42,886 bases of DNA from Pontibacterium sp964228735 (lineage in GTDB: Bacteria; Pseudomonadota; Gammaproteobacteria; Pseudomonadales; Balneatricaceae). How positions within the stretch are numbered: position 1 is the first letter of the stretch; each line of letters begins with the position of its first letter. Both the position numbers and the translations under genes were made by a program. Under the pieces are notes generated by a model that saw only the letters and a list, made by a program, of their open reading frames with translations, did not search any database and was not told the DNA's origin. Location of the stretch: assembly GCF_964228735.1 (NCBI RefSeq), contig NZ_CAXRBQ010000028.1, forward strand, positions 1-42,886, given 5' to 3'. This document shows, piece after piece, positions 8,214-15,995 of the stretch.

Positions 8214-8870
8214 ATGTCAATAAAACGCTCTCCGATCAGCTACAACTCAGCACGTTTTAATAAAAGTGCAGCCAAACTCAGCCAGTGTCCGGAGGACATC
8301 GGTGCGGAGGTAGCGTTTGCCGGCCGCTCCAACGCGGGTAAGTCCAGCGCTATCAATACCTTGACCAATAACAGCAAACTGGCCAGAACCTCGAAAACCC
8401 CGGGCCGCACGCAGTTGATCAACTTTTTCGATCTGAATATCGAAAACCTGCGCATCGTCGATCTGCCCGGTTACGGCTTCGCAAAAGTGCCGCTGGAGAT
8501 GAAGCTACACTGGCAGAAACACCTGGATAACTACCTGCAGAAACGCGAATGTCTGCGTGGTGTGGTGTTGGTGATGGACATCCGTCACCCGATGAAAGAG
8601 TTCGACCAAATGATGACGGAATGGTGTAAAGCCACCGGCATGCCGATGCACGTTTTGCTCACCAAAGCCGATAAACTGAAAAAAGGTCCGGCCCAGAGCA
8701 CCATGCTGAAGATAAAAAAACAGCTGAAAGCCGAGCTGGGTGACAAAGTGACCGTACAGACCTTCTCTGCCCTGAAACGCCAGGGTATCGATCAGCTGAC
8801 CATGCGCATCGACAGTTGGCTACTGGAGGATATGGAGCAGGAAGCGGAAGTTCAAGACACTGAAGAGTGA
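8214..8870 (+). CDS. engB: ribosome biogenesis GTPase EngB (YihA/YsxC)
   Basis: A 218-residue TRAFAC-class GTPase needed for large ribosomal subunit assembly. GTP-binding motifs are all present: GRSNAGKSS (G1), the TPGRTQ switch (G2), DLPGYG (G3), TKAD (G4) and a late SALK (G5). It is transcribed divergently from cytochrome c4 and convergently with polA, an arrangement conserved in many gammaproteobacteria. Confidence 0.96.
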   Translation: MSIKRSPISYNSARFNKSAAKLSQCPEDIGAEVAFAGRSNAGKSSAINTLTNNSKLARTSKTPGRTQLINFFDLNIENLRIVDLPGYGFAKVPLEMKLHWQKHLDNYLQKRECLRGVVLVMDIRHPMKEFDQMMTEWCKATGMPMHVLLTKADKLKKGPAQSTMLKIKKQLKAELGDKVTVQTFSALKRQGIDQLTMRIDSWLLEDMEQEAEVQDTEE

Positions 8871-8885
8871 TCGACGGGATCTAAC

Positions 8886-8901
8886 AAAAGCCTGAATTTC
8901 A
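8886..8901 (-). terminator. secondary stem-loop terminator on the minus strand
   Basis: On the minus strand the near-palindrome GCCTGAAATTCAGGC is followed by TTTTGTT. It lies just beyond the terminator of the predicted small RNA and could act as a back-up stop protecting engB from antisense transcription. Confidence 0.5.
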
Positions 8902-8905
8902 GGCA

Positions 8906-9010
8906 AAAAGAAGCCCTGGATACCTGGAAGGGGAACAAGGGGATATCACAGGGCTTCAACGCATGCTTGTTTTTGAGAGCCACTACCATGGCACAGTCTT
9001 AATGTGACTC
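8906..9010 (-). ncRNA. predicted Spot 42/ErsA-locus small RNA
   Basis: Between the convergent polA and engB genes the minus strand shows a complete independent transcription unit of about 105 nt. A sigma-E-like promoter (see 9016-9042) predicts a start near 9010. A Rho-independent terminator ends it: arms GAAGCCCTG (8949-8957) and CAGGGCTTC (8910-8918) then five T. The 30-base loop between the arms is very C/U-rich (CCCCTTGTTCCCCTTCC), a possible seed exposed for mRNA pairing. The locus and orientation are those of spf (Spot 42) in enterics and ersA in Pseudomonas. Family membership is inferred from position and promoter type, not from an alignment. Confidence 0.7.
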
Positions 9011-9015
9011 ACCTA

Positions 9016-9042
9016 TGTGACCGGCGCGAGTCCGGAAAGTTC
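9016..9042 (-). promoter_or_regulatory. sigma-E/AlgU-like promoter of the small RNA
   Basis: On the minus strand GAACTT (9037-9042) and TCACA (9016-9020) are separated by 16 bp. GAACTT is the characteristic -35 of extracytoplasmic stress sigma factors RpoE/AlgU; the -10 is a weaker match to TCTGA. Pseudomonas ErsA is known to be AlgU-dependent. Confidence 0.6.
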
Positions 9043-9074
9043 AATAACCGTACAGATTAAAATAGTATTGCTGT

Positions 9075-9098
9075 AAAAACAGGCACTTAGTGTGCCTG
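9075..9098 (-). terminator. polA terminator overlapping the stop codon
   Basis: On the minus strand arms CAGGCAC (9092-9098) and GTGCCTG (9080-9086) flank a five-base loop and are followed by five T. The polA TAA stop (9087-9089) lies in the loop, so the terminator begins within the coding region. Confidence 0.8.
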
Positions 9099-11834
9099 CT
9101 CCCAGTTATCACCGATACCTGCATCCACCACCAGCGGCACATCCAGATCAGCCGCAGCAGCCATCTTCTCTTTCACCGCTGCGACAAATACCTCCACCTG
9201 ATCTTCGCGCACTTCGAACACCAGTTCATCGTGCACCTGCATGATCATGCGGGCATCCATCTCACCGCTTGCCAGCCAACCATCCACCGCCAGCATCGCC
9301 TTCTTGATGATATCCGCTGCGGTACCCTGCATCGGCGCATTGATCGCGGTACGTTCCGCCGCCTGACGGCGCATGGCATTACGTGCTTTGATTTCCGGTA
9401 GGTATAATCGACGGCCAAACAGGGTTTCAACGTAGCCCTCTTCTGCAGCCTTGGCACGGATATCGTCCATGTAGTGCTGCACCCCTGGGTAGGTCTCGAA
9501 ATAGTGCTCGATATACTGCTGCGCTTCGTTCCGCCCCACACCCAGCTGTTTACCCAGACCAAAGGCAGACATACCGTAGATCAGGCCGAAGTTGATCGCC
9601 TTGGCGCGGCGGCGCTGCTCGGCAGTCACATCCTCCACGCTGGTTTTGAATACTTCAGCCGCCGTGGCCCGGTGCACATCGTCGCCGTGGCTGAAGGCAT
9701 TCAATAAGCCTTTATCCTGGGACAGATGCGCCATGATGCGCAGCTCGATCTGGGAGTAATCCGCCGCCACGATCTTGTAGCCTTCGGGCGCAACAAACGC
9801 CTGGCGGATACGGCGGCCTTCGGCGTTGCGTACCGGGATGTTCTGCAGGTTTGGATCGGAGGAGGACAGGCGTCCGGTTGCCGTCACCGCCTGATGGTAG
9901 GAGGTGTGGATACGGCCAGTCTGCGGGTTGATCATCAGCGGCAGCTTGTCGGTATAGGTGGACTTCAGCTTGCTCAGGCTGCGGTGTTCCAGGATCAGTT
10001 TTGGCAGCGGGTAGTCCAGCGCCAGTTCCTGCAGTACTTCCTCAGCGGTGGACGGTGCACCTTTTGGGGTTTTCTTCAGCACCGGCAGTTTCTTCTGCTC
10101 GAACAGGATCGCCTGCAGCTGCTTGGTGGAGCTGAGGTTGAACGGTTCACCCGCTTCGTCGTGAGCGGCTTTTTCAATCTCCTGCAGACGCTCTGCGATC
10201 TCCAGGCTCTGTTGGCCCAGCAGATTGGCATCCACCAGCGCACCGTTACGCTCGATGTGGGACAACACACGGATCAGCGGACGTTCGATCTCCTCGAACA
10301 CCGGTTTCACCGCCGGAGTAGTCTCCAGCTTCGCCGCCAGGGCCTGGTGCAGACGCAGGGTGATATCCGCATCTTCTGCCGCATACGGCGCCGCCTGCTC
10401 CAGCTCGATCTGGTTAAAGGTCAGCTGCTTCTTGCCCTTACCGGCGATATCTTCGAAGTGAACAGTCTTAACACCCAGGTATTTGTCGGCGAGGCTGTCC
10501 ATATCGTGGCGGGTGGCGGTGGAGTTAAAGACGTAGGACTCCAACATGGTGTCGAACGCCACACCACGCAACTCAATGCCGTAACGCGCCAACACGTTCA
10601 TGTCGTATTTGATGTGCTGCCCCACTTTCAGGTGGTCTTCGCTTTCCAGCAGCGGCTTGAGTTTTTCCAGCAGGCGCTCACGACTGATCTGCTCCGGCGC
10701 ACCCATGTAGTCGTGTGCCACCGGCACGTAGGCCGCCTTGCCTGGCTCGACTGCAAAAGAGACACCCACCAGCTCCGCTTCCATATAGTTAAGGCTGGTT
10801 GTTTCGGTATCAAAGGCAAACAGCTCGGCCTTTTCCAGTGCTTCCAGCCAGCGGTCCAGCGCGGCTTCATCCAGTACGGTTTCGTATTCGACATTTTCCG
10901 GCGCCTGCGGCTCGGCATCACCGGCAGCCACATCTTCAGCGGTTGGTGCTTCACCGCTCAATTCACGTACCCAGCTGCGGAATTCAAAGGTGCTGAACAG
11001 CTCTTTCAACGCAGCCGCATCCGGCGCGGGTAGGACGAAATCCTCAACTTTACAATCCAACTCCACGTCGGTCTTGATGGTTGCCAGCAGGTAAGACAGT
11101 TCTGCCGCTTCGCGGTTGTCTTCCAGCTTCTTCGGCATGGACTTGGAACCGCGGAAACCCAGCGCAGGAATCTTCTCCAGGTTTTCGTATAGGTCCTTGA
11201 TACCGCCCACACCCTGCAGCAGGGCCAGCGCGGTTTTTTCACCCACCCCCGGCACGCCCGGGATGTTGTCGACTTTATCCCCCATCAACGCCAGGTAATC
11301 GATGATCAGGTGCGGTGGGATACCGTATTTCTCTTCCACGCCGGCCACGTCCATTACCGTATCGGTCATGGTGTTGATCAGGGTGACGTGCTTGTCCACC
11401 AGCTGCGCCATATCCTTATCGCCGGTGGAGATCAGGGTATCCACCCCCTTGCTGCTGGCTTCTACCGCCAGGGTACCGATCACATCATCCGCTTCCACAC
11501 CTTCCACGGCGATCAGCGGCAGACCCATCGCCTTAACGATGTTGTGGATCGGCTCAATCTGCAGGCGCAGATCATCCGGCATCGGTGGACGCTGGGCTTT
11601 GTATTCCGGATAGATGTCATCACGGAAAGTTTTACCCTTGGCATCAAACACCACCACAACAGGACTCTGTGGGTACTGCTTGATTAGACTGCGCAACATG
11701 GAGGTCATCACTCGCACCGCCCCGGTTGGCACCCCGTCGGAGGTGCGAAGGTCCGCTTGCTGGGAGGCAAAAAACGCGCGGTATAAATAGGAGGAGCCGT
11801 CAACTAGAATGAGAGGGGAGTGCTGTTCGCTCAT
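9087..11834 (-). CDS. polA: DNA polymerase I
   Basis: A 915-residue repair and Okazaki-fragment-processing polymerase with all three activities. The 5'-3' exonuclease domain starts at LILVDGSSYLYRAFFA. The 3'-5' exonuclease domain has DTETTSLN, KYDMNVLARYG and the YAAEDADITL motif, so proofreading should be intact. Polymerase motifs A (DYSQIELR), B (RRAKAINFGLIYG) and C (VHDELVFEV) are present. The frame stays open to 11921, but the ATG at 11834 gives the family's normal N-terminus and length, so it is preferred; an ATG at 11846 is also possible. Confidence 0.96.
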   Translation of the reverse strand: MSEQHSPLILVDGSSYLYRAFFASQQADLRTSDGVPTGAVRVMTSMLRSLIKQYPQSPVVVVFDAKGKTFRDDIYPEYKAQRPPMPDDLRLQIEPIHNIVKAMGLPLIAVEGVEADDVIGTLAVEASSKGVDTLISTGDKDMAQLVDKHVTLINTMTDTVMDVAGVEEKYGIPPHLIIDYLALMGDKVDNIPGVPGVGEKTALALLQGVGGIKDLYENLEKIPALGFRGSKSMPKKLEDNREAAELSYLLATIKTDVELDCKVEDFVLPAPDAAALKELFSTFEFRSWVRELSGEAPTAEDVAAGDAEPQAPENVEYETVLDEAALDRWLEALEKAELFAFDTETTSLNYMEAELVGVSFAVEPGKAAYVPVAHDYMGAPEQISRERLLEKLKPLLESEDHLKVGQHIKYDMNVLARYGIELRGVAFDTMLESYVFNSTATRHDMDSLADKYLGVKTVHFEDIAGKGKKQLTFNQIELEQAAPYAAEDADITLRLHQALAAKLETTPAVKPVFEEIERPLIRVLSHIERNGALVDANLLGQQSLEIAERLQEIEKAAHDEAGEPFNLSSTKQLQAILFEQKKLPVLKKTPKGAPSTAEEVLQELALDYPLPKLILEHRSLSKLKSTYTDKLPLMINPQTGRIHTSYHQAVTATGRLSSSDPNLQNIPVRNAEGRRIRQAFVAPEGYKIVAADYSQIELRIMAHLSQDKGLLNAFSHGDDVHRATAAEVFKTSVEDVTAEQRRRAKAINFGLIYGMSAFGLGKQLGVGRNEAQQYIEHYFETYPGVQHYMDDIRAKAAEEGYVETLFGRRLYLPEIKARNAMRRQAAERTAINAPMQGTAADIIKKAMLAVDGWLASGEMDARMIMQVHDELVFEVREDQVEVFVAAVKEKMAAAADLDVPLVVDAGIGDNWEQAH

Positions 11835-11924
11835 GGCGGTATCCATGTTGGTTGCAGTTCGATCGGGTTCAGGGCGACAATCATAGTCCATATCGATGCA
11901 GCCAAACACATTAAAGGACATATT

Positions 11925-12200
11925 ATGAAACGATTGCTGCTGACCGCGCTGTTACTGACCGCGCCACTGGCGCAGGCGGAGTCTCTGCCCCAGTTCGATG
12001 AAAATGAACCGGAGATCACCATCCGTCACGATGAAGGGTCCACCTTCTATGAATACCGTATAAACGGCCAATTACGTGAAATTAAGGTGGTACCGAAAAA
12101 CGGCAAACCGTACTATCTGGTTCCGGCTGATGGCGAAGAGTTTATCCGCTCCGATCAGTCGACTCTGTTAATTCCGAAATGGATTCTGTTCCGCTGGTAA
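11925..12200 (+). CDS. DUF2782 family exported small protein
   Basis: A 91-residue protein with a clear signal peptide (MKRLLLTALLLTAPLAQA) and a short mature domain containing ITIRHDEGSTFYEYRINGQLREIKVVP and GKPYYLVPADG. This matches the DUF2782 family, found next to polA and thrB in Pseudomonas; its function is not known to me. The ATG at 11925 has AAAGGA six bases upstream. It is four bases ahead of thrB and probably co-transcribed with it. Confidence 0.85.
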   Translation: MKRLLLTALLLTAPLAQAESLPQFDENEPEITIRHDEGSTFYEYRINGQLREIKVVPKNGKPYYLVPADGEEFIRSDQSTLLIPKWILFRW

Positions 12201-12204
12201 TTTT

Positions 12205-13176
12205 GTGGCTGTATATACCGAAGTAACCCCAAACGATTTGGACCTGCTGCTGAAGGATTTTGACCTCGGCACGCAGGTCGCTCTGGAAGGTATCCAGGGC
12301 GGTATTGAAAACACTAACTACTTTGTCACCCTCGAGCAGGACAAACAGCAGCAACGCTATGTGCTGACCCTGTTTGAAGAGCTGAGCGAAGAGGAGCTAC
12401 CGTTTTTTGTCGAACTGGCGCAGTGGCAAGCGAAGCGCGGTATTCCGCTGCCCTATGGCATCCCCGACCGAAATGGCATCGCCCAGAAACGCCTGAATGA
12501 CCGTCCGGCGCTGCTGCAGCCCTGCTTCAGCGGCCGCATTATCGATCGCACCCAACTGACACCCGAGCACTGTGCCCAGGTGGGTACCGCACTGGCCCAG
12601 TTCCACAAGGCAGGCGAGGATTTCTACCTTAAGCGCCAAGCACACCGTGGTGTCTTCTGGTGGCGCAGCGAAAGCAGCCGAATCCAGTCGCATCTGCCGG
12701 AAGAGGACGCCAAACTGCTACTGGACGAAGTCGCAGCATTCGACGAACTGCGTGACCATGCAGACAAACTGCCAAGCGGTGTGATCCACGGAGACCTGTT
12801 CCACGACAACGTGTTGTTCGACGGTGACCAGCTGAGTGCCATTCTCGATATCTACAACGCAGCGACCGCATTCTGGCTGTTCGACCTGGCGATCGTCGCC
12901 AACGACTGGTGCAGCCTGCCCGACGGCAGCATCGACAGCGAGCGCGAAAACGCCCTGCTGAGTGCCTACCATGCCGAGCGCCCGTTTGTAGAGTTCGAAT
13001 ACGAAGCCTGGCCGATCCTGACCCGTACCGCCGCAATGCGCTTCTGGCTGTCCCGCCTGTTGCCGGCGCTGGGCCTTGAAGACAACGGCGACAACGACAA
13101 AAAGATCAAAGATCCGGACGAGCTGAAGCAGATCCTGCTGAGCCGCCTCCGCACCCCTGGCGTGCTGCCACGCTAA
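12205..13176 (+). CDS. thrB: homoserine kinase (APH-fold type)
   Basis: A 323-residue homoserine kinase of the aminoglycoside-phosphotransferase fold, the type used by pseudomonads rather than the GHMP-type enzyme of E. coli. It phosphorylates homoserine for threonine synthesis. Seen: the N-terminal GIENTNYFVTL, the catalytic HGDLFHDNVLFD (about 193-204) and ILDIYNA carrying the metal-binding Asp. It starts with GTG, four bases after the DUF2782 gene. Confidence 0.92.
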   Translation: MAVYTEVTPNDLDLLLKDFDLGTQVALEGIQGGIENTNYFVTLEQDKQQQRYVLTLFEELSEEELPFFVELAQWQAKRGIPLPYGIPDRNGIAQKRLNDRPALLQPCFSGRIIDRTQLTPEHCAQVGTALAQFHKAGEDFYLKRQAHRGVFWWRSESSRIQSHLPEEDAKLLLDEVAAFDELRDHADKLPSGVIHGDLFHDNVLFDGDQLSAILDIYNAATAFWLFDLAIVANDWCSLPDGSIDSERENALLSAYHAERPFVEFEYEAWPILTRTAAMRFWLSRLLPALGLEDNGDNDKKIKDPDELKQILLSRLRTPGVLPR

Positions 13177-13180
13177 TCAA

Positions 13181-13212
13181 CTGTAAACATATACAGTATC
13201 AGAGGGTATAAT
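13181..13212 (+). promoter_or_regulatory. LexA box and promoter of uvrD
   Basis: CTGT-N8-ACAG at 13181-13196 (extended AACTGTAAACATATACAGTA) is a close match to the gammaproteobacterial LexA operator. A perfect -10 TATAAT follows at 13207-13212 and a -35-like TAAACA (13184-13189) lies inside the operator, so LexA binding would block polymerase. This fits the known SOS induction of uvrD. Confidence 0.85.
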
Positions 13213-13229
13213 CGGTACCCTCTGCTTTT
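13201..13229 (+). terminator. possible thrB terminator overlapping the uvrD -10
   Basis: Perfect arms AGAGGGTA (13201-13208) and TACCCTCT (13216-13223) surround a seven-base loop and are followed by GCTTTT. Most of the uvrD -10 hexamer lies at the arm/loop junction. The short T-run makes its strength uncertain. Confidence 0.5.
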
Positions 13230-13254
13230 AACTTTCACAGACAGCGACAGTTCT

Positions 13255-15462
13255 ATGGACGTTACCCACATCATCGAATCCCTAAACGACGCCCAGTGCC
13301 AAGCGGTAACCGCACCGGTGCAAAACATGCTGGTGCTGGCTGGCGCCGGTTCCGGTAAAACTCGCGTACTGGTACACCGTATCGCCTGGCTGATCCAGAC
13401 CGAAGGGATGTCGCCTTACTCCATCATGGCGGTGACCTTTACCAACAAGGCCGCACGCGAGATGCGGGGACGTATCGAAGAACTGCTGGGCATCAACCCG
13501 CAGGGGATGTGGGTCGGTACCTTCCACGGTCTGGCCCACCGTCTGCTGCGCTCCCACTGGCAGGATGCCGGGCTGCCGGAAAACTTCCAGATCATGGACA
13601 GCGACGATCAGTTGCGCCTGATCAAACGTCTGGCCAAAGAGATGGGCCTGGACGAGAGCCGTTGGCCGGCCCGTCAGTTCCAGTGGTACATCAACGAACA
13701 AAAAGACGAAGGCCTGCGCTCACAGCATATCGAACCAATCGGTGACCAGTTCAACCAGATGATGCTGAAGATGTACCAGGCCTACGAACAGGCCTGTGAA
13801 CGCGGCGGCATGATCGACTTCGGCGAACTGTTGCTGCGCGCGCTGGAACTGTTGCGCGACCGCCGCCCGAACCTGCTCGCCCATTACCAGGAGCGTTTCC
13901 GCTATATCCTGGTGGACGAGTTCCAGGATACCAACAGCATCCAGTACGGCTGGCTGCGCCTGCTGGCCGGTAACGACCGTAAACTCATGGCTGTAGGTGA
14001 TGACGACCAGTCGATCTACGGCTGGCGTGGCGCCAAGATCGAAAACATCCAGAACCTGGAGCAACACTTTTCCGGTCTGGAAACCATCAAGCTGGAACAG
14101 AACTACCGCTCCACCAACACCATCCTGCAGGCAGCCAACGCGGTGATCCGCAACAACATGGGCCGTCTGGGTAAAGAGCTGCGCACCGACTCCAGCGACG
14201 GCGAGCCGATCTCGCTGTACGCCGCTTTTAACGAGCAGGACGAGGCGCGCTTTATTGTCGACCAGATCGACCAGTGGGTTCGCGACGGCAACCTGCGCCG
14301 CGAATCGGCGATCCTGTACCGTTCCAACGCCCAGTCCCGTGTGATGGAGGAAGCGTTGATCCGGGCTGGTATGCCGTACCGTATTTACGGTGGGCAGCGT
14401 TTCTACGACCGCCTTGAGATCAAAAACGCCCTCGCCTACTTGCGCCTGATTGCCAACCGCGATGATGACACGGCGATGGAGCGTGTGGTCAATGTGCCGA
14501 CCCGTGGCATCGGCACCCGCACCGTGGAGGTGATCCGCGAGCACGCCCGTACCGAGCAGATCTCCATGTGGCGCGCGGCAACTGAGGTTGTGGGTCTGAA
14601 GAAACTGCCAGCCCGCGCCAGCAACGCGCTGGTGGTGTTCCTCGACCTGATCAACGACCTGACCCGCGAAACCGAAGGCACCGAGCTGCACGAACAGACC
14701 GAACACGTGATCCAGCGTTCCGGCCTGATCGAGCACCACATGAAAGAGAAAGGCGAAAAAGCCCAGTCCCGCATCGAGAACTTGGAGGAACTGACCAACG
14801 CCGCCAAGCAGTTCCTCAACCAGTGGGACGAGTCTTTCGAAGAGGCGTTCACTTCGCCGCTGGCAGCCTTCCTGGATCAGGCGGCACTGGATGCCGGTGA
14901 CGCCCAGGCGGACGAGCACCAGGACAGTGTGCAGCTGATGACCTTGCACTCGGCGAAAGGTCTGGAGTTCCCACTGGTGTTCCTGGCGGGTATGGAAGAG
15001 GGTCTGTTCCCGCACAAGATGTCGGTGGAGGAACCCGGCCGTCTCGAAGAAGAGCGCCGCCTCTGCTACGTGGGTATCACCCGTGCCATGCAGAAGCTGC
15101 ACATCACCTATGCAGAATCCCGCCGTCTGCACGGTCAGGAAACCTTTAACCGTCCATCACGTTTTATCCGCGAGATCCCGGACGAAATGTTGGAGGAGGT
15201 ACGCCTCAACGCCAGTGTCTCCCGACCTGTGTCAGCCCGCCCGGAGAAATCCAGCCTGTTTGGCGGCGGCAGCTCACTCTCCAGTGCGGAAGTACCGGCC
15301 ACCAACCTGGCCCTGGGGCAGCGCGTGATGCACCAGAAGTTTGGCGAAGGCACCATCACCAACTTTGAAGGTTCCGGTCCAAAAGCGCGGGTGTATATCA
15401 ACTTCGACTTTGAAGGTCCGAAGATCCTGATTGCGGGCTTCGCCAACTTGCAGCCGCTCTGA
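13255..15462 (+). CDS. uvrD: DNA helicase II UvrD
   Basis: A 735-residue superfamily 1A 3'-5' helicase acting in nucleotide-excision and mismatch repair. Helicase motifs are in order: Q-motif (LNDAQCQAV), Walker A AGAGSGKT, TFTNKAAREM, GTFHGLAHRLLR, DEFQDTN (Walker B), VGDDDQSIYGWRGA, QNYRST, VQLMTLHSAKGLEFP and ITRAMQKLHI. The C-terminal GQRVMHQKFGEGTITNFEG is the Tudor-like domain that contacts RNA polymerase. Length matches E. coli UvrD (about 720). A LexA operator lies 60 bp upstream. Confidence 0.97.
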   Translation: MDVTHIIESLNDAQCQAVTAPVQNMLVLAGAGSGKTRVLVHRIAWLIQTEGMSPYSIMAVTFTNKAAREMRGRIEELLGINPQGMWVGTFHGLAHRLLRSHWQDAGLPENFQIMDSDDQLRLIKRLAKEMGLDESRWPARQFQWYINEQKDEGLRSQHIEPIGDQFNQMMLKMYQAYEQACERGGMIDFGELLLRALELLRDRRPNLLAHYQERFRYILVDEFQDTNSIQYGWLRLLAGNDRKLMAVGDDDQSIYGWRGAKIENIQNLEQHFSGLETIKLEQNYRSTNTILQAANAVIRNNMGRLGKELRTDSSDGEPISLYAAFNEQDEARFIVDQIDQWVRDGNLRRESAILYRSNAQSRVMEEALIRAGMPYRIYGGQRFYDRLEIKNALAYLRLIANRDDDTAMERVVNVPTRGIGTRTVEVIREHARTEQISMWRAATEVVGLKKLPARASNALVVFLDLINDLTRETEGTELHEQTEHVIQRSGLIEHHMKEKGEKAQSRIENLEELTNAAKQFLNQWDESFEEAFTSPLAAFLDQAALDAGDAQADEHQDSVQLMTLHSAKGLEFPLVFLAGMEEGLFPHKMSVEEPGRLEEERRLCYVGITRAMQKLHITYAESRRLHGQETFNRPSRFIREIPDEMLEEVRLNASVSRPVSARPEKSSLFGGGSSLSSAEVPATNLALGQRVMHQKFGEGTITNFEGSGPKARVYINFDFEGPKILIAGFANLQPL

Positions 15463-15482
15463 TCAGAGCACGTAACTATTAG

Positions 15483-15509
15483 AAAGGAGGCTTGATGCCT
15501 CCTTTTTTA
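15483..15509 (+). terminator. Rho-independent terminator after uvrD
   Basis: Arms AAAGGAGGC (15483-15491) and GCCTCCTTT (15497-15505) with a five-base loop are followed by TTTT. It lies 20 bp beyond the uvrD stop. Confidence 0.88.
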
Positions 15510-15512
15510 TTG

Positions 15513-15995
15513 CTCGATATTGCCCTTACCTCACATGTACTGCTTCTTTTACAAGACGAAAGCGCCTAAAAAATAAAACCTTAGACACCAGACCCCGCTT
15601 ATTTTTATCACAGCCCCACGGAGGCCCTCCTTAGAAAAACTAGGCCTGGTCAATTTATACACAGCCATGCCCCTGTGCGCAGTGCTGAGCTAAGTCCCTA
15701 TCCGCCTCCGGTCGATAACAATTCTCAAACCGACTTTAAACTCAAACGTTTACAGACAAAGTACACAGTGGCGGGCGCTGCATCGCCGTTATCACGAAAA
15801 GATCACACGAGTGGTTCCACAACATTGCCACATATGGCAGCCCAGAAATGACGCGGCCTGCAGCCTTACCATTAGACAAACTAGGGCATTTCCCCGAAAT
15901 GCTATTAGAAAAACTCAGCTTTTATAACGCCGCTGACACATTGCGCTCCTAGGATTCTCCCCATCGAATCCACCCGTAGTGAGGAGCAAAGCACC
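15513..15995 (+). other. 483-bp intergenic region without recognised genes
   Basis: No convincing reading frame was found on either strand. The stretch must contain the promoter of the downstream hydrolase/ABC operon, but I see no convincing -35/-10 pair or Pho box. Around 15590-15606 the text CCAGACCCCGCTTATTTTT resembles half of a dispersed repeat often seen near transposases, which may be a mobile-element remnant. A ribosome site GAGGAG lies at 15980-15985 ahead of the GTG at 15996. Confidence 0.4.

Noticed and set aside
15760..15995. Pho box ahead of the hydrolase/ABC operon
   Set aside because: I looked for paired CTGTCAC-like repeats with the 7-4-7-10 geometry seen elsewhere in the window and found none.
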